A stretch of 15,345 nucleotides of DNA from Patescibacteria group bacterium (lineage in GTDB: Bacteria; Patescibacteriota; Minisyncoccia; Phycocordibacterales; PALSA-1337): NCBI GenBank assembly GCA_004298345.1, contig SCTV01000005.1, positions 1-15,345 of the forward strand. The letters are read 5' to 3'. Position numbers and translations under genes: made by a program. Of this stretch, positions 1-5,863 are shown piece after piece. Position 1 is the first letter of the stretch. The number at the start of each line of letters is the position of its first letter. The notes below the pieces were generated by a model. It searched no databases and was not told the origin of the DNA. It was given only the letters and a program-made list of their open reading frames with translations.

Positions 1-317
1 ATACGCTTCATGGTTGGGTGGAACATTTTACAAAACGGACATTCGAGGTCAGAGAACTCGACAATTTTGATCGGTGCACTCGGATTACCGAGAATATGAT
101 CAGCTTCTGTCACCGGATTAATATTTACTTCTTCTGATTTAATAGTCACATCTTCTTTTGTGGGGGTTGGTACCGAAGCTGGGCGCTTACTATAGTAGAG
201 TGCTCCGGCAATAAGGAGTCCGGCGATAATAATAGCCATCGGCACGGTGAGAATATTTTCTTTTTGTCCAGGTGTGACCGGGGGAATATTGGAATCTGGG
301 GTGTTTATGATATTCAT
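1..317 (-). CDS. DsbA-family thioredoxin-like oxidoreductase, membrane-anchored (partial)
   Basis: Only the first 105 residues are in the window; the gene continues past base 1. A short polar N-terminus is followed by one hydrophobic segment (about residues 25-42), a Ser/Pro/Thr/Lys-rich linker, and the start of a thioredoxin fold. The text IVEFSDLECPFC, with the redox pair C93-C96, is the classic opening of the DsbA/Thioredoxin_4 family. Such proteins form or shuffle disulfides in secreted proteins outside the cytoplasmic membrane, and the anchor fits that location. The start at 317 is the first ATG ahead of the membrane segment. A -10-like TATACT lies at 339-344 on the minus strand, with only a weak -35 match, giving a leader of roughly 15 nt with no Shine-Dalgarno sequence. 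The gene is divergent from the ZIP transporter. The family is confident; whether it is an oxidase, isomerase or reductase cannot be told from this part. Confidence 0.88.
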   Translation of the reverse strand, partial: MNIINTPDSNIPPVTPGQKENILTVPMAIIIAGLLIAGALYYSKRPASVPTPTKEDVTIKSEEVNINPVTEADHILGNPSAPIKIVEFSDLECPFCKMFHPTMKR

Positions 318-387
318 GTTTTTAAATTTAGTGAGTCTAGTATAACACATTTTATATGGAAGCAACTCGACGGACGGATTGGCGGGA

Positions 388-416
388 TTGTAAGTTCTCT
401 CATTTTATGCTATAAT
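388..416 (+). promoter_or_regulatory. Promoter of the ZIP transporter, leaderless arrangement
   Basis: TTGTAA at 388-393, a 17-bp spacer, and an extended -10 TGC-TATAAT (TG at 408-409, hexamer 411-416). Six bases separate the -10 from the ATG at 423, so the expected transcription start is the A of the start codon itself. There is no room for a Shine-Dalgarno sequence. Confidence 0.75.
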
Positions 417-422
417 CAAGGC

Positions 423-1142
423 ATGATTATACTTATTGCTGTCGCAGCTCTGGTCTGTACTCTCTTGGGAGGTCTGTTTGCTCTCAAGTACCACGACAAG
501 CTGCATCTAGTACTCGGTTTTAGTGCTGGAGCGGTGATTGGCGTAGCTTTTTTTGATCTTCTGCCGGAAGCGATTGAGCTTTCCAAAGGTTCTTTTGATG
601 TCTCTGTTATCACGAGCATTATCGCTCTCGGTTTTATGTTGTACATGATTCTCGACCGTTTTGTGGTCGGACATAGTCACGCTGATGAACATTGCGAAAA
701 TGAAAACCACCGCGGCCGACTTGGTGCCGGTAGTCTCTCCGTACACAGCTTTCTTGATGGTGTGGCTATCGGTCTCGCATTCCAAGTATCAGAAGCGGTG
801 GGGGCTATTGTGACTATTGCGGTGTTGGTACACGATTTTTCTGATGGTATAAATACCGTGAGCCTGATATTAAAAAATGGCGGTACTCGAAAAGAGGCAT
901 TCAAATGGCTCACGCTCGATGCTCTCGCTCCGGTACTTGGTATTCTCTCTACGATGTTATTTAGCGTACCCGAGTCATTTCTCGCTATTTTACTTGCACT
1001 TTTTTGTGGATTCTTTTTATATATCGGCGCGAGCGATTTGCTTCCTGAGAGTCATCATCGACATCCGACGTATTGGACGACATTGGCCACTATTTTGGGA
1101 GTACTTGTTTTATACGGGGCTATAAAAATAGCGGGGGTCTAG
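423..1142 (+). CDS. ZIP-family divalent metal transporter
   Basis: A 239-residue polytopic membrane protein with about eight hydrophobic segments. The ZIP signature histidines and acids are present: HSFLDG (H108, D112) in the fourth segment and HDFSDG (H137, D138, D141) in the fifth. These correspond to the metal-binding HNxxDG and HExPEG motifs of the family. A His/Asp/Glu-rich loop (HSHADEH, residues 84-90) lies between segments three and four, as in many ZIPs. The role is uptake of zinc, iron or manganese across the cytoplasmic membrane; the metal cannot be named. The reading frame is open from 264, but ATG 423 is chosen because it begins the first membrane segment and sits exactly at the predicted transcription start. 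The stop codon overlaps the stop of the convergent exonuclease gene. Confidence 0.95.
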   Translation: MIILIAVAALVCTLLGGLFALKYHDKLHLVLGFSAGAVIGVAFFDLLPEAIELSKGSFDVSVITSIIALGFMLYMILDRFVVGHSHADEHCENENHRGRLGAGSLSVHSFLDGVAIGLAFQVSEAVGAIVTIAVLVHDFSDGINTVSLILKNGGTRKEAFKWLTLDALAPVLGILSTMLFSVPESFLAILLALFCGFFLYIGASDLLPESHHRHPTYWTTLATILGVLVLYGAIKIAGV

Positions 1143-1714
1143 AATGGCAGAGTAAACGTCAGAGCGCTTTCTTTTTTGTCCTGCCATTTTGAGGTGTCGA
1201 GCTTGATCTGTTTGAGTTCACCGTTGTCTTTGTACTTGAGGTGGCTATTTACGAGAGCGTATTCATAGACTTCCTTGGTAATTTTTACGTCCTCGAGACA
1301 GTACTTTTTTATTTTTTCTATTTCGCCTTGTTTGTACCACTCAACAGCTTCGAGACCATGGCCGATTTTCTTTTTACCAAGAGTAGCTTCAGCCACTGAG
1401 TCGAGCTTGAGTCGTCGGCCGAGCACTGCGCGTATTTCTACGAGTAGATCAAGACTTTTTATTTTACTCAGATCACCCGGGTAGTATTTATTGAGTAGGG
1501 GAATGTCAAAATGATCACCGTTGTAGGTGATCAGCACGTCCGCACTTTCGATAATAGGCCAAACTTGTTTGAGCTCTTTGTCTGTATATGCGGCGTAGGT
1601 GTCGGTCTTTGAATCGTAGATGCCAATGACTGAAATATCGAGCGCGGCAGGATCATTGCTACCAACTTCCTCAAAAAGATTCTTTGTTTCAATGTCAAAA
1701 ATAATTTTTCTCAT
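1139..1714 (-). CDS. DEDDy-type 3'-5' exonuclease (RNase H-like fold, YprB/PolB-exo type)
   Basis: This 191-residue protein is a stand-alone exonuclease domain. Exo I is FDIET (D7, E9), Exo II is the TYNGDHFD stretch (N65, D70), and Exo III is YCLED (Y138, D142). All acidic metal ligands and the tyrosine of the DEDDy class are present, so activity on nucleic acid 3' ends is expected. Similar single-domain proteins are annotated as predicted 3'-5' exonuclease related to DNA polymerase B, or as RNase_H_2 (YprB-like). The substrate (DNA proofreading, DNA repair or RNA) is not shown by the sequence. It could matter that the DnaE in this window has a degenerate PHP domain, so proofreading must come from another protein. 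The gene is convergent with the ZIP gene, sharing a CTAG that forms both stop codons. Confidence 0.87.
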   Translation of the reverse strand: MRKIIFDIETKNLFEEVGSNDPAALDISVIGIYDSKTDTYAAYTDKELKQVWPIIESADVLITYNGDHFDIPLLNKYYPGDLSKIKSLDLLVEIRAVLGRRLKLDSVAEATLGKKKIGHGLEAVEWYKQGEIEKIKKYCLEDVKITKEVYEYALVNSHLKYKDNGELKQIKLDTSKWQDKKESALTFTLPF

Positions 1715-1740
1715 GTTTTTTCTATTGCAAGTGTCAGCAA

Positions 1741-1749
1741 AGTATATCA
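1741..1749 (-). promoter_or_regulatory. Extended -10 promoter element of the exonuclease gene
   Basis: Read on the minus strand, TG-A-TATACT occupies 1749-1741. There is no convincing -35 box, as is usual for extended -10 promoters. The predicted start is near 1734, leaving a leader of about 20 nt without a Shine-Dalgarno sequence. Confidence 0.5.
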
Positions 1750-1757
1750 GATGGGTA

Positions 1758-1770
1758 TATACTCAGTATA
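1758..1770. promoter_or_regulatory. Palindrome TATACT-C-AGTATA between divergent promoters, possible operator
   Basis: A perfect 6-bp inverted repeat with one central base. It covers the -35 zone of the leftward exonuclease promoter and abuts the -35 box of the rightward membrane-protein promoter at 1772. A 10-bp direct repeat, ATGGGTATAT, flanks it at 1751-1760 and 1780-1789 (29-bp period). The position suits a repressor site acting on one or both genes, but the motif is AT-rich and no regulator is encoded nearby. Confidence 0.4.
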
Positions 1771-1771
1771 C

Positions 1772-1801
1772 TTGACTATATGGGTATATTTATGATATAT
1801 T
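1772..1801 (+). promoter_or_regulatory. Promoter of the small permease-like gene
   Basis: TTGACT at 1772-1777 and an extended -10 TGA-TATATT (hexamer 1796-1801) with an 18-bp spacer. The predicted start near 1808 gives a leader of about 43 nt before the ATG at 1851. Confidence 0.6.
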
Positions 1802-1850
1802 CACGTCCGGTAGTTCTCAACATTTAATTTCAAAAAACAGACAAAAGATC

Positions 1851-2342
1851 ATGAAAACTGTGCTACTCATGTATGGGCCAATGCTCGTAGTCGGGTCGGC
1901 TCTGATGGTCGTCAACTTCAAGGTTGGCAAGAGTGAGCTGGTGTTGGCTGGTCTCAAAGAAACAGGAAAGATGATTGTTGGCTGGCTCCCTCTCATTGCG
2001 TTGATGTTCCTTGTGACTGGTCAGGCCAATGCCCTGATCGCCAGATACATGGATAACATGCGCGAAGTGCTCTCGGGCACTCGGGGGATGCTCGCAGTCA
2101 TTTTTGCGGGTGTCATTACTCCCGGCACGATGACTTCGGCACCGATCATAAAGCAACTCTGGGCACTTGGACACAATCACGGCCCGATCATCGTCTATTT
2201 TCTAGCATCTAATCTGGTGAACATCCAGATAACACTGCTTCGGGCACCAATGCTTGGAAAAGATGCCACGATGACGATGTTTTGGGTGGGTGTGGTTGTA
2301 ACCTTGGCTTGTGCGGGTTTCTTTCTTGTCTTTCGGCGTTAG
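1851..2342 (+). CDS. Small polytopic membrane protein, resembling half of an ArsP/DUF318 permease
   Basis: A 163-residue protein with about four hydrophobic segments (residues 5-22, 41-58, 80-97 and 143-160, with a weaker one at 112-130). The stretch GVITPGTMTSAPII (residues 87-100), followed by a small-residue segment with LASNLVNIQ, recalls the glycine-proline permease loop of the ArsP/DUF318 family. Members of that family are usually about twice as long with two such repeats. If it belongs there, it would have to work as a dimer, perhaps exporting a metalloid or metal compound; this is inference from a short motif. Codons are richer in C- and G-ending forms than in hisS next door, which hints at a different history. 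It has its own promoter and a strong terminator, so it is a single-gene unit, possibly controlled through the palindrome at 1758-1770. It could also be an unrelated small membrane protein. Confidence 0.6.
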   Translation: MKTVLLMYGPMLVVGSALMVVNFKVGKSELVLAGLKETGKMIVGWLPLIALMFLVTGQANALIARYMDNMREVLSGTRGMLAVIFAGVITPGTMTSAPIIKQLWALGHNHGPIIVYFLASNLVNIQITLLRAPMLGKDATMTMFWVGVVVTLACAGFFLVFRR

Positions 2343-2343
2343 T

Positions 2344-2372
2344 GCAACACCTGAGTGTTGCTTTTTATTTTT
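2344..2372 (+). terminator. Rho-independent terminator of the permease-like gene
   Basis: A 7-bp stem GCAACAC / GTGTTGC with loop CTGA, followed directly by a T-rich tail, two bases after the stop codon. There is no T tail on the minus side, so it serves only the plus-strand gene. Confidence 0.9.
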
Positions 2373-2382
2373 AACCGATTGC

Positions 2383-3696
2383 TTATTTTACTATTTCTAC
2401 GATTTCTTTCTCAATCGCAACTTTTTCTTCTCCGGTTGCCATGTTTTTGATTTTGAATTTGCCGGATTTGACCTCGTCTGCTCCGATAACGGTCACAAAA
2501 GGGATTTTATTTTTGTCAGCATATTTTACTTGGTCGCCTATTTTCTTACCTGAGTAGTCGAGAGAGACAGAGACTTCTGCTTCGCGGAGTGACTGGGCAA
2601 GGTCTTGGGCAAAAGCGGTGGCACCATCATCGGCAATGGCGATATACAGTCGAGTTTTAGAAGTTTCGGCTGGGAGGAGTCCATAGGTCTCAAGAAGGTC
2701 TTTCATAACCACATCACCGGCACCAAAGCCCACTGCCGGCACTTTTTCCTGGCCAAAAATAGCGAGGAGGTCGTCGTAGCGTCCACCACCAAAGACTGAT
2801 CTGCGATTGTCTGGATTGGTGTCAAATATTTCAAAAATAGTACCGGTATAATAGTCAAAGCCTCGCATCAAAGTTTGATCAAAGATCACATTTGTAATAC
2901 CGAGTTTCTCAAGATTTTCTATGACAGACTTTGTTTCGACGATACCTTCGTAGGTACGCATTGGGACAGGGAGGATAGAGATAAAGTTTTCGAAGTTTTG
3001 AGAATTGATGAGCTCTTTAAAGAGGTCAGATTTGAGCCCGACGAGTGCCTCGACTTTTTCCGCAAATTCACTTGCGGGCATTTTAGCTTTTCGGTCGATG
3101 AGCTTGGCTAGAGCGTGCGCCTTATCCTCTGAAAGCTCAAGAACTTCGTTCATGACAAAGTTTACAATCTTGCGATTGTTTATTCGTACTGCAAACTGTT
3201 GATCTTTGAGACCGAAAGCTCGCAAAATTTCTACCGCAAGAGAAATAACCTCTACTTCGGCTTGGAGAGACTTTGCACCAAAGAGGTCTACGTTGAGTTG
3301 CCAATGTTCACGGAGGCGACCACGCTGGGGCTGTTCGTAACGGAAAAGATTTGGAATAGAATACCAGCGGAGGGGAAACGAAAGCTCGCGCTTTTTACCT
3401 GCTACCATACGGGCGACGGTTGGGGTCATTTCTGGTCTCAGTGTGACTTCTCGATCTCCTCGGTCTGTAAAAGTGTATGTTTGCTCGTTTACTAGCTCTT
3501 CGCCGGATTTTGCACGGTAGAGTTCAGCCGGCTCGAGTACTGACGCGTTGTATTCTTGATAGCCAAACCTTTCTACTACTTGTTTCCAAGTATTAAAAAT
3601 GTGATTTTGCACGGCCATCTCGGCAGGGTAAAAATCGCGGACACCCTTATAACTTTCGGTCGATATCTTTTTAGCTTTGGATTCTTTTTCAGACAT
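2383..3696 (-). CDS. hisS: Histidyl-tRNA synthetase
   Basis: A 437-residue class II aminoacyl-tRNA synthetase that charges tRNA-His in the cytoplasm. The class II core covers about residues 15-335. Motif 2 lies around FRYEQPQRGR (118-127), and the HisRS-specific histidine-binding motif is RGFDYYTG (278-285), whose arginine is the catalytic one. Motif 3 and the glycine-rich HisB region follow at GGGRYDDL (303-310) and GFGAGD (323-328). The C-terminal anticodon-binding domain spans about residues 345-437. The length is normal. The start at 3696 gives a short lysine-rich extension before the conserved SYKGVRDFYP and lies 6 nt after an extended -10 box, so the mRNA is probably leaderless. It is a single-gene unit, divergent from the small membrane protein gene. 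Confidence 0.98.
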   Translation of the reverse strand: MSEKESKAKKISTESYKGVRDFYPAEMAVQNHIFNTWKQVVERFGYQEYNASVLEPAELYRAKSGEELVNEQTYTFTDRGDREVTLRPEMTPTVARMVAGKKRELSFPLRWYSIPNLFRYEQPQRGRLREHWQLNVDLFGAKSLQAEVEVISLAVEILRAFGLKDQQFAVRINNRKIVNFVMNEVLELSEDKAHALAKLIDRKAKMPASEFAEKVEALVGLKSDLFKELINSQNFENFISILPVPMRTYEGIVETKSVIENLEKLGITNVIFDQTLMRGFDYYTGTIFEIFDTNPDNRRSVFGGGRYDDLLAIFGQEKVPAVGFGAGDVVMKDLLETYGLLPAETSKTRLYIAIADDGATAFAQDLAQSLREAEVSVSLDYSGKKIGDQVKYADKNKIPFVTVIGADEVKSGKFKIKNMATGEEKVAIEKEIVEIVK

Positions 3697-3702
3697 AGGT
3701 GT

Positions 3703-3711
3703 ATTCTAGCA
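3703..3711 (-). promoter_or_regulatory. Extended -10 promoter of hisS, leaderless arrangement
   Basis: Minus strand TGC-TAGAAT at 3711-3703, then exactly six bases, then the hisS ATG (3696-3694). The predicted transcription start coincides with the start codon. The -35 region (TTTCGT, 3731-3726) matches only weakly. Confidence 0.65.
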
Positions 3712-3743
3712 AAGTAATGGCTTTTACGAAACAAAAAGTATCA

Positions 3744-3772
3744 TTGACAAATAGTACCAATGGGTGTATAAT
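3744..3772 (+). promoter_or_regulatory. Full-consensus sigma-70 promoter
   Basis: TTGACA at 3744-3749, a 17-bp spacer and TATAAT at 3767-3772: both hexamers and the spacing match the housekeeping consensus. The predicted start is near 3779. It is the best promoter in the window by match, yet it drives only a 96-residue protein and, before it, a structured leader. Confidence 0.9.
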
Positions 3773-3778
3773 TGTAAT

Positions 3779-3897
3779 TGAATAAGGTTCGGGACTATCA
3801 AGTGTTTCGGACCGCTCTTTGGAAAAAACTTCCCAGTATGGGATGGGTGGCTTGAAAGGAAGCCGTGGTACCCAGACAAAACCGAGTAAATGTAGTT
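3779..3897 (+). promoter_or_regulatory. Structured 5' leader or possible small RNA
   Basis: About 119 nt lie between the consensus promoter and the next start codon. Three hairpins can be drawn. The first pairs 3786-3795 with 3804-3813 (10 bp with some G-U pairs, 8-nt loop). The second is TCCC-AGTAT-GGGA at 3831-3843. The third pairs GGCTT (3849-3853) with AAGCC (3860-3864) inside an outer GGGT (3845-3848) / ACCC (3870-3873). There is no T tract that would end a separate RNA, so a cis-acting leader for the following gene is the simpler reading. I do not recognise it as any known riboswitch class. Confidence 0.45.
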
Positions 3898-4188
3898 ATG
3901 AAGTTTTGGCAAAAGTTTGCATTGGTGCTTATTTTGGCGACCGGAGTCATCTTTTTCTGTTTTGGCCGTATCTCGGCGATTATTGACCGAGCTGAGGCGA
4001 GAGAAGCAGCCTCGAAGGCAAATACCCACTCGGTCGAACTATATTCCGGGGGCGTCAGTATCGGAAAGTGGAAGGGTGTGACAGACCCCTATTTTCTGGA
4101 CAACGGCGGGATGCATTTCACTGACTCAGATGGAAAGAGGGTTACTGTCCATGGTGAGTTTATTCTCATTCCCGATAACCGACGCTAA
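3898..4188 (+). CDS. Small secreted or membrane-anchored protein of unknown function
   Basis: The 96-residue product has one N-terminal hydrophobic segment (about residues 4-24, preceded by positive charges), then a charged helix (residues 26-40) and a compact extracellular domain from VELYSGG onward. The alternating pattern VELYSGGVSIGKWKGV and DGKRVTVHGEFILIP looks like a small beta-sheet domain. Anchoring to the outer face of the cytoplasmic membrane is inferred. The ATG at 3898 is preferred over the in-frame GTG at 3865 because it begins directly before the hydrophobic segment and lies outside the leader hairpins. It follows a consensus promoter and a structured leader, which suggests high or controlled expression. 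It may be co-transcribed with truB, 34 bp downstream. I do not recognise a named family. Confidence 0.7.
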   Translation: MKFWQKFALVLILATGVIFFCFGRISAIIDRAEAREAASKANTHSVELYSGGVSIGKWKGVTDPYFLDNGGMHFTDSDGKRVTVHGEFILIPDNRR

Positions 4189-4222
4189 TTCTTTTGGAGA
4201 GTTGGCTTTTTATTTTAAACCA

Positions 4223-5020
4223 ATGCTTTGTTTGTATAAAAAACTGGGGGAGACACCGTTGCAATGTTTGGATGCGTTGAGAAAGACGAAGCCAGAATAT
4301 AAAGATGTGGTACTGTCTTATGCAGGAAGACTTGATCCGATGGCGGAGGGGGTGATGCTTGTCATGGTGGGTGAGGAAAATAAGGAAAGGAAAAAATATC
4401 TTGGGCTGGATAAAGAGTATGAGTGTGAGGTACTTTTGGGCGTGGGGACGGATACGTATGATGTGTTAGGTATGGTTTCGCCGGAGCTTTTCAAAAGCGA
4501 AGAAGGAGGGATTGGACAGGTGGCTCCCGCGCCGGTGAGTACACCGGCGCGGGCTCTTCTTGAGTCGCACCTGGCAACATTTGTGGGTACTTACACACAA
4601 AAATATCCACCTTTTTCATCAAAGACTTTAAATGGCAAACAACTTTTTCAGCTTGCAAAAGATGGTGAGTTAAGAGATGAGGATATCCCAAGTCGTGAGG
4701 TAAAGGTATACAGTGCGGAAGTGGTATCCGTTGAGAATTTTTTAGCGGAGACTCTCAAATCTCGAATACTTATAAATATCTCTCTGGTACAAGGAGATTT
4801 TAGACAGGAAAACATTATTGCTGAATGGAAAAAGTTTTTTGCTTCACGTCGAGCGGATGAAAAGTTTCCAGTGGTAAAGATAAAAATTGCTTGCGGAAGT
4901 GGGACATATATTCGCTCTATTGCTCATGAGCTTGGCAAAAAACTTGGTCAGCCGGCATTAGCTCTAAGTATTTTAAGGACCAAAGTGGGGAAGTACGATA
5001 CATCAGAAGCAATGAAATAA
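4223..5020 (+). CDS. truB: tRNA pseudouridine-55 synthase
   Basis: A 265-residue TruB that converts U55 of the tRNA T-loop to pseudouridine. The catalytic aspartate is D38 in YAGRLDPMAEG (TruB consensus GxLDPxAxG). Also present are KKYLGLDKEYE, GVGTDTYDVLG, the YPPFSSKTLNGKQLFQLA substrate-binding stretch (128-145), and the ACGSGTYIRSIAHELG motif of the C-terminal catalytic half. There is no long PUA extension. The N-terminal text YKKLGETPLQ replaces the usual DKPxGxTS, a variant I associate with Parcubacteria-type TruB. A low-complexity stretch (residues 89-116), partly encoded by a GC-rich hairpin, sits between the TDT and YPPFSS motifs and looks like a loop insertion. The frame is open upstream to 4130, but ATG 4223 begins the conserved region; a TATTTT box lies six bases before it, possibly a leaderless start. 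Confidence 0.95.
   Translation: MLCLYKKLGETPLQCLDALRKTKPEYKDVVLSYAGRLDPMAEGVMLVMVGEENKERKKYLGLDKEYECEVLLGVGTDTYDVLGMVSPELFKSEEGGIGQVAPAPVSTPARALLESHLATFVGTYTQKYPPFSSKTLNGKQLFQLAKDGELRDEDIPSREVKVYSAEVVSVENFLAETLKSRILINISLVQGDFRQENIIAEWKKFFASRRADEKFPVVKIKIACGSGTYIRSIAHELGKKLGQPALALSILRTKVGKYDTSEAMK
4526..4553. repeat. GC-rich perfect hairpin with AGTA loop inside truB
   Basis: Two 12-nt arms (4526-4537 and 4542-4553) are exact reverse complements around the tetraloop AGTA. The arms are almost all G and C within otherwise AT-rich coding sequence. It encodes roughly residues 102-110 (APAPVSTPAR region), a loop insertion that keeps the frame. Confidence 0.9.
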
Positions 5021-5025
5021 TCTTT

Positions 5026-5057
5026 AATCATACATCAGCTATAGCTGATGTATGATT
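5026..5057. repeat. Perfect 32-bp palindrome after truB
   Basis: A 14-bp stem with TATA loop starting 5 bases after the truB stop. No T tract follows on the plus strand, so it is not a typical intrinsic terminator, although it could still stabilise the mRNA 3' end or slow polymerase. Confidence 0.85.
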
Positions 5058-5106
5058 CCTGACCTACTTGTGAACCGTAAGTTGTGAATAACGAATTTTT
5101 ATAAAT

Positions 5107-5146
5107 TTGACTTTACTCTTCAAATATTGTAGTATAAACGCCGGAG
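5107..5146 (+). promoter_or_regulatory. Promoter and Shine-Dalgarno of the zinc-ribbon gene
   Basis: TTGACT at 5107-5112, a 17-bp spacer and TAGTAT at 5130-5135 predict a start near 5142. GGAG at 5143-5146 ends 9 bases before the ATG at 5156. This is the only gene in the window with a clear, well-placed Shine-Dalgarno sequence, and the leader is only about 14 nt long. Confidence 0.65.
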
Positions 5147-5155
5147 TTATTTTTT

Positions 5156-5605
5156 ATGAATGAGATTCTAATGATGGTGGTTGGTTGCGCCTGTCTCGCT
5201 GGGGCAGCAGGGTGTGTGCATTACCGTCGTCGTAAGGCGTGGGAGCGTCGCTGTTCTCATTGTCAGAGTATGAAGGTCGATCGCGTGATCATCATGTGTC
5301 CAAGGACACGTAAAGATCATGTTGGTGCCGTTGAGAACACGCTTGTTGGGGACGATATGCTCTTTGTCGTTTTCAAGTTTACATATTGCAGGCGTTGTAA
5401 AAAGCAGGTGAGACACGAGAAGGAATACAAGATCTTCTCACTCGGGAGTCTCCGGCACAAAGGAGTCTGGCAGTCGGGAGCGTTTCGATACGATCCGAGA
5501 CATTTTATCGAAGCAGGTATCAATCCAAAGGACATCAACATGTCTTTTGACCCAGTTACCTTAGGTACGCCCAGTAAATGGGAATGGGCAGGAGTGGTGT
5601 TCTGA
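5156..5605 (+). CDS. Membrane-anchored four-cysteine zinc-ribbon protein, function unknown
   Basis: The 149-residue product starts with a hydrophobic segment (residues 3-20, rich in Gly, Ala and Cys) followed by a very basic stretch (RRRKAWERR), so the chain after the anchor should lie in the cytoplasm. Two CxxC pairs, C33/C36 and C78/C81, frame a predominantly beta segment and would form a zinc ribbon. After the second pair come a charged strand region and a C-terminal part with aromatic residues that I do not recognise. Codon use is richer in C and G endings than in truB or typA. It is a stand-alone unit with its own promoter, Shine-Dalgarno and terminator. A role in nucleic acid or protein binding at the membrane is only a guess from the ribbon. 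Confidence 0.75.
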   Translation: MNEILMMVVGCACLAGAAGCVHYRRRKAWERRCSHCQSMKVDRVIIMCPRTRKDHVGAVENTLVGDDMLFVVFKFTYCRRCKKQVRHEKEYKIFSLGSLRHKGVWQSGAFRYDPRHFIEAGINPKDINMSFDPVTLGTPSKWEWAGVVF

Positions 5606-5622
5606 GATACTTGTCTTCCCTC

Positions 5623-5647
5623 GTCGGATTTTCCGACTTTTTATTTT
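5623..5647 (+). terminator. Rho-independent terminator of the zinc-ribbon gene
   Basis: Stem GTCGGA / TCCGAC with TTT loop (5623-5637), followed by a T-rich tail to 5647, 17 bases after the stop codon. Confidence 0.88.
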
Positions 5648-5661
5648 GTTGGTACAGATCT

Positions 5662-5781
5662 AAACGGCTCAAGGAGCTAAGGCGACGCAGATAACGAGTT
5701 TAGCAAAACTCGTTACAGGCCAGGAGCTGGGTTTAAACGGCTCATTAAGCTAATGAGCCGTTTGGGGTGGCTCTATAGAGC
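5662..5781. repeat. Row of five hairpins between convergent genes
   Basis: In order: GCTC-AAG-GAGC (5667-5677); a 10-bp stem with AGCA loop (5692-5715); CCAG-GAG-CTGG (5720-5730); a 13-bp stem with AGC loop (5735-5763); GCTC-TATA-GAGC (5770-5781). The sequence AAACGGCTC occurs at 5662-5670 and again at 5735-5743, and variants of GAGCT recur in four places. It looks like a degenerate repeated unit. It lies beyond the terminators of both neighbouring genes, and no reading frame fits it. Confidence 0.75.
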
Positions 5782-5805
5782 TGTTTTATATTTTTTGGTA
5801 GAAAG

Positions 5806-5845
5806 AAGAATCCCCCGATTTTCAGTAGAAAATCGGGGGATTCTT
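5806..5845 (-). terminator. 18-bp hairpin with AGTA/TACT loop, probable typA 3' end
   Basis: Arms 5806-5823 and 5828-5845 are perfectly complementary around the loop AGTA (TACT on the minus strand). It begins 18 bases after the typA stop in the direction of transcription. The tail after it on the minus strand is pyrimidine-rich (TTCTTTC) but not a clean T run, so it may end or protect the mRNA rather than be a classic terminator. Confidence 0.7.
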
Positions 5846-5863
5846 TCTGTTTTCACTTCATAA

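Noticed and set aside
264..422. Upstream extension of the ZIP gene to an in-frame GTG-type start at 264
   Set aside because: The added residues overlap the divergent DsbA-like gene, look unlike a transporter N-terminus, and the promoter TATAAT at 411-416 would lie inside the coding sequence.
3779..3897. T-box, SRP RNA or tmRNA in the leader
   Set aside because: GTGGTACC recalls the T-box core and GAAAGGAAGCC recalls the SRP loop, but the T-box stem I and terminator and the SRP GGUCAGG-type sequence are missing, and the length is too short.
5662..5845. CRISPR array
   Set aside because: Repeats are short, unequal and palindromic, with no constant repeat-spacer period and no cas gene nearby.
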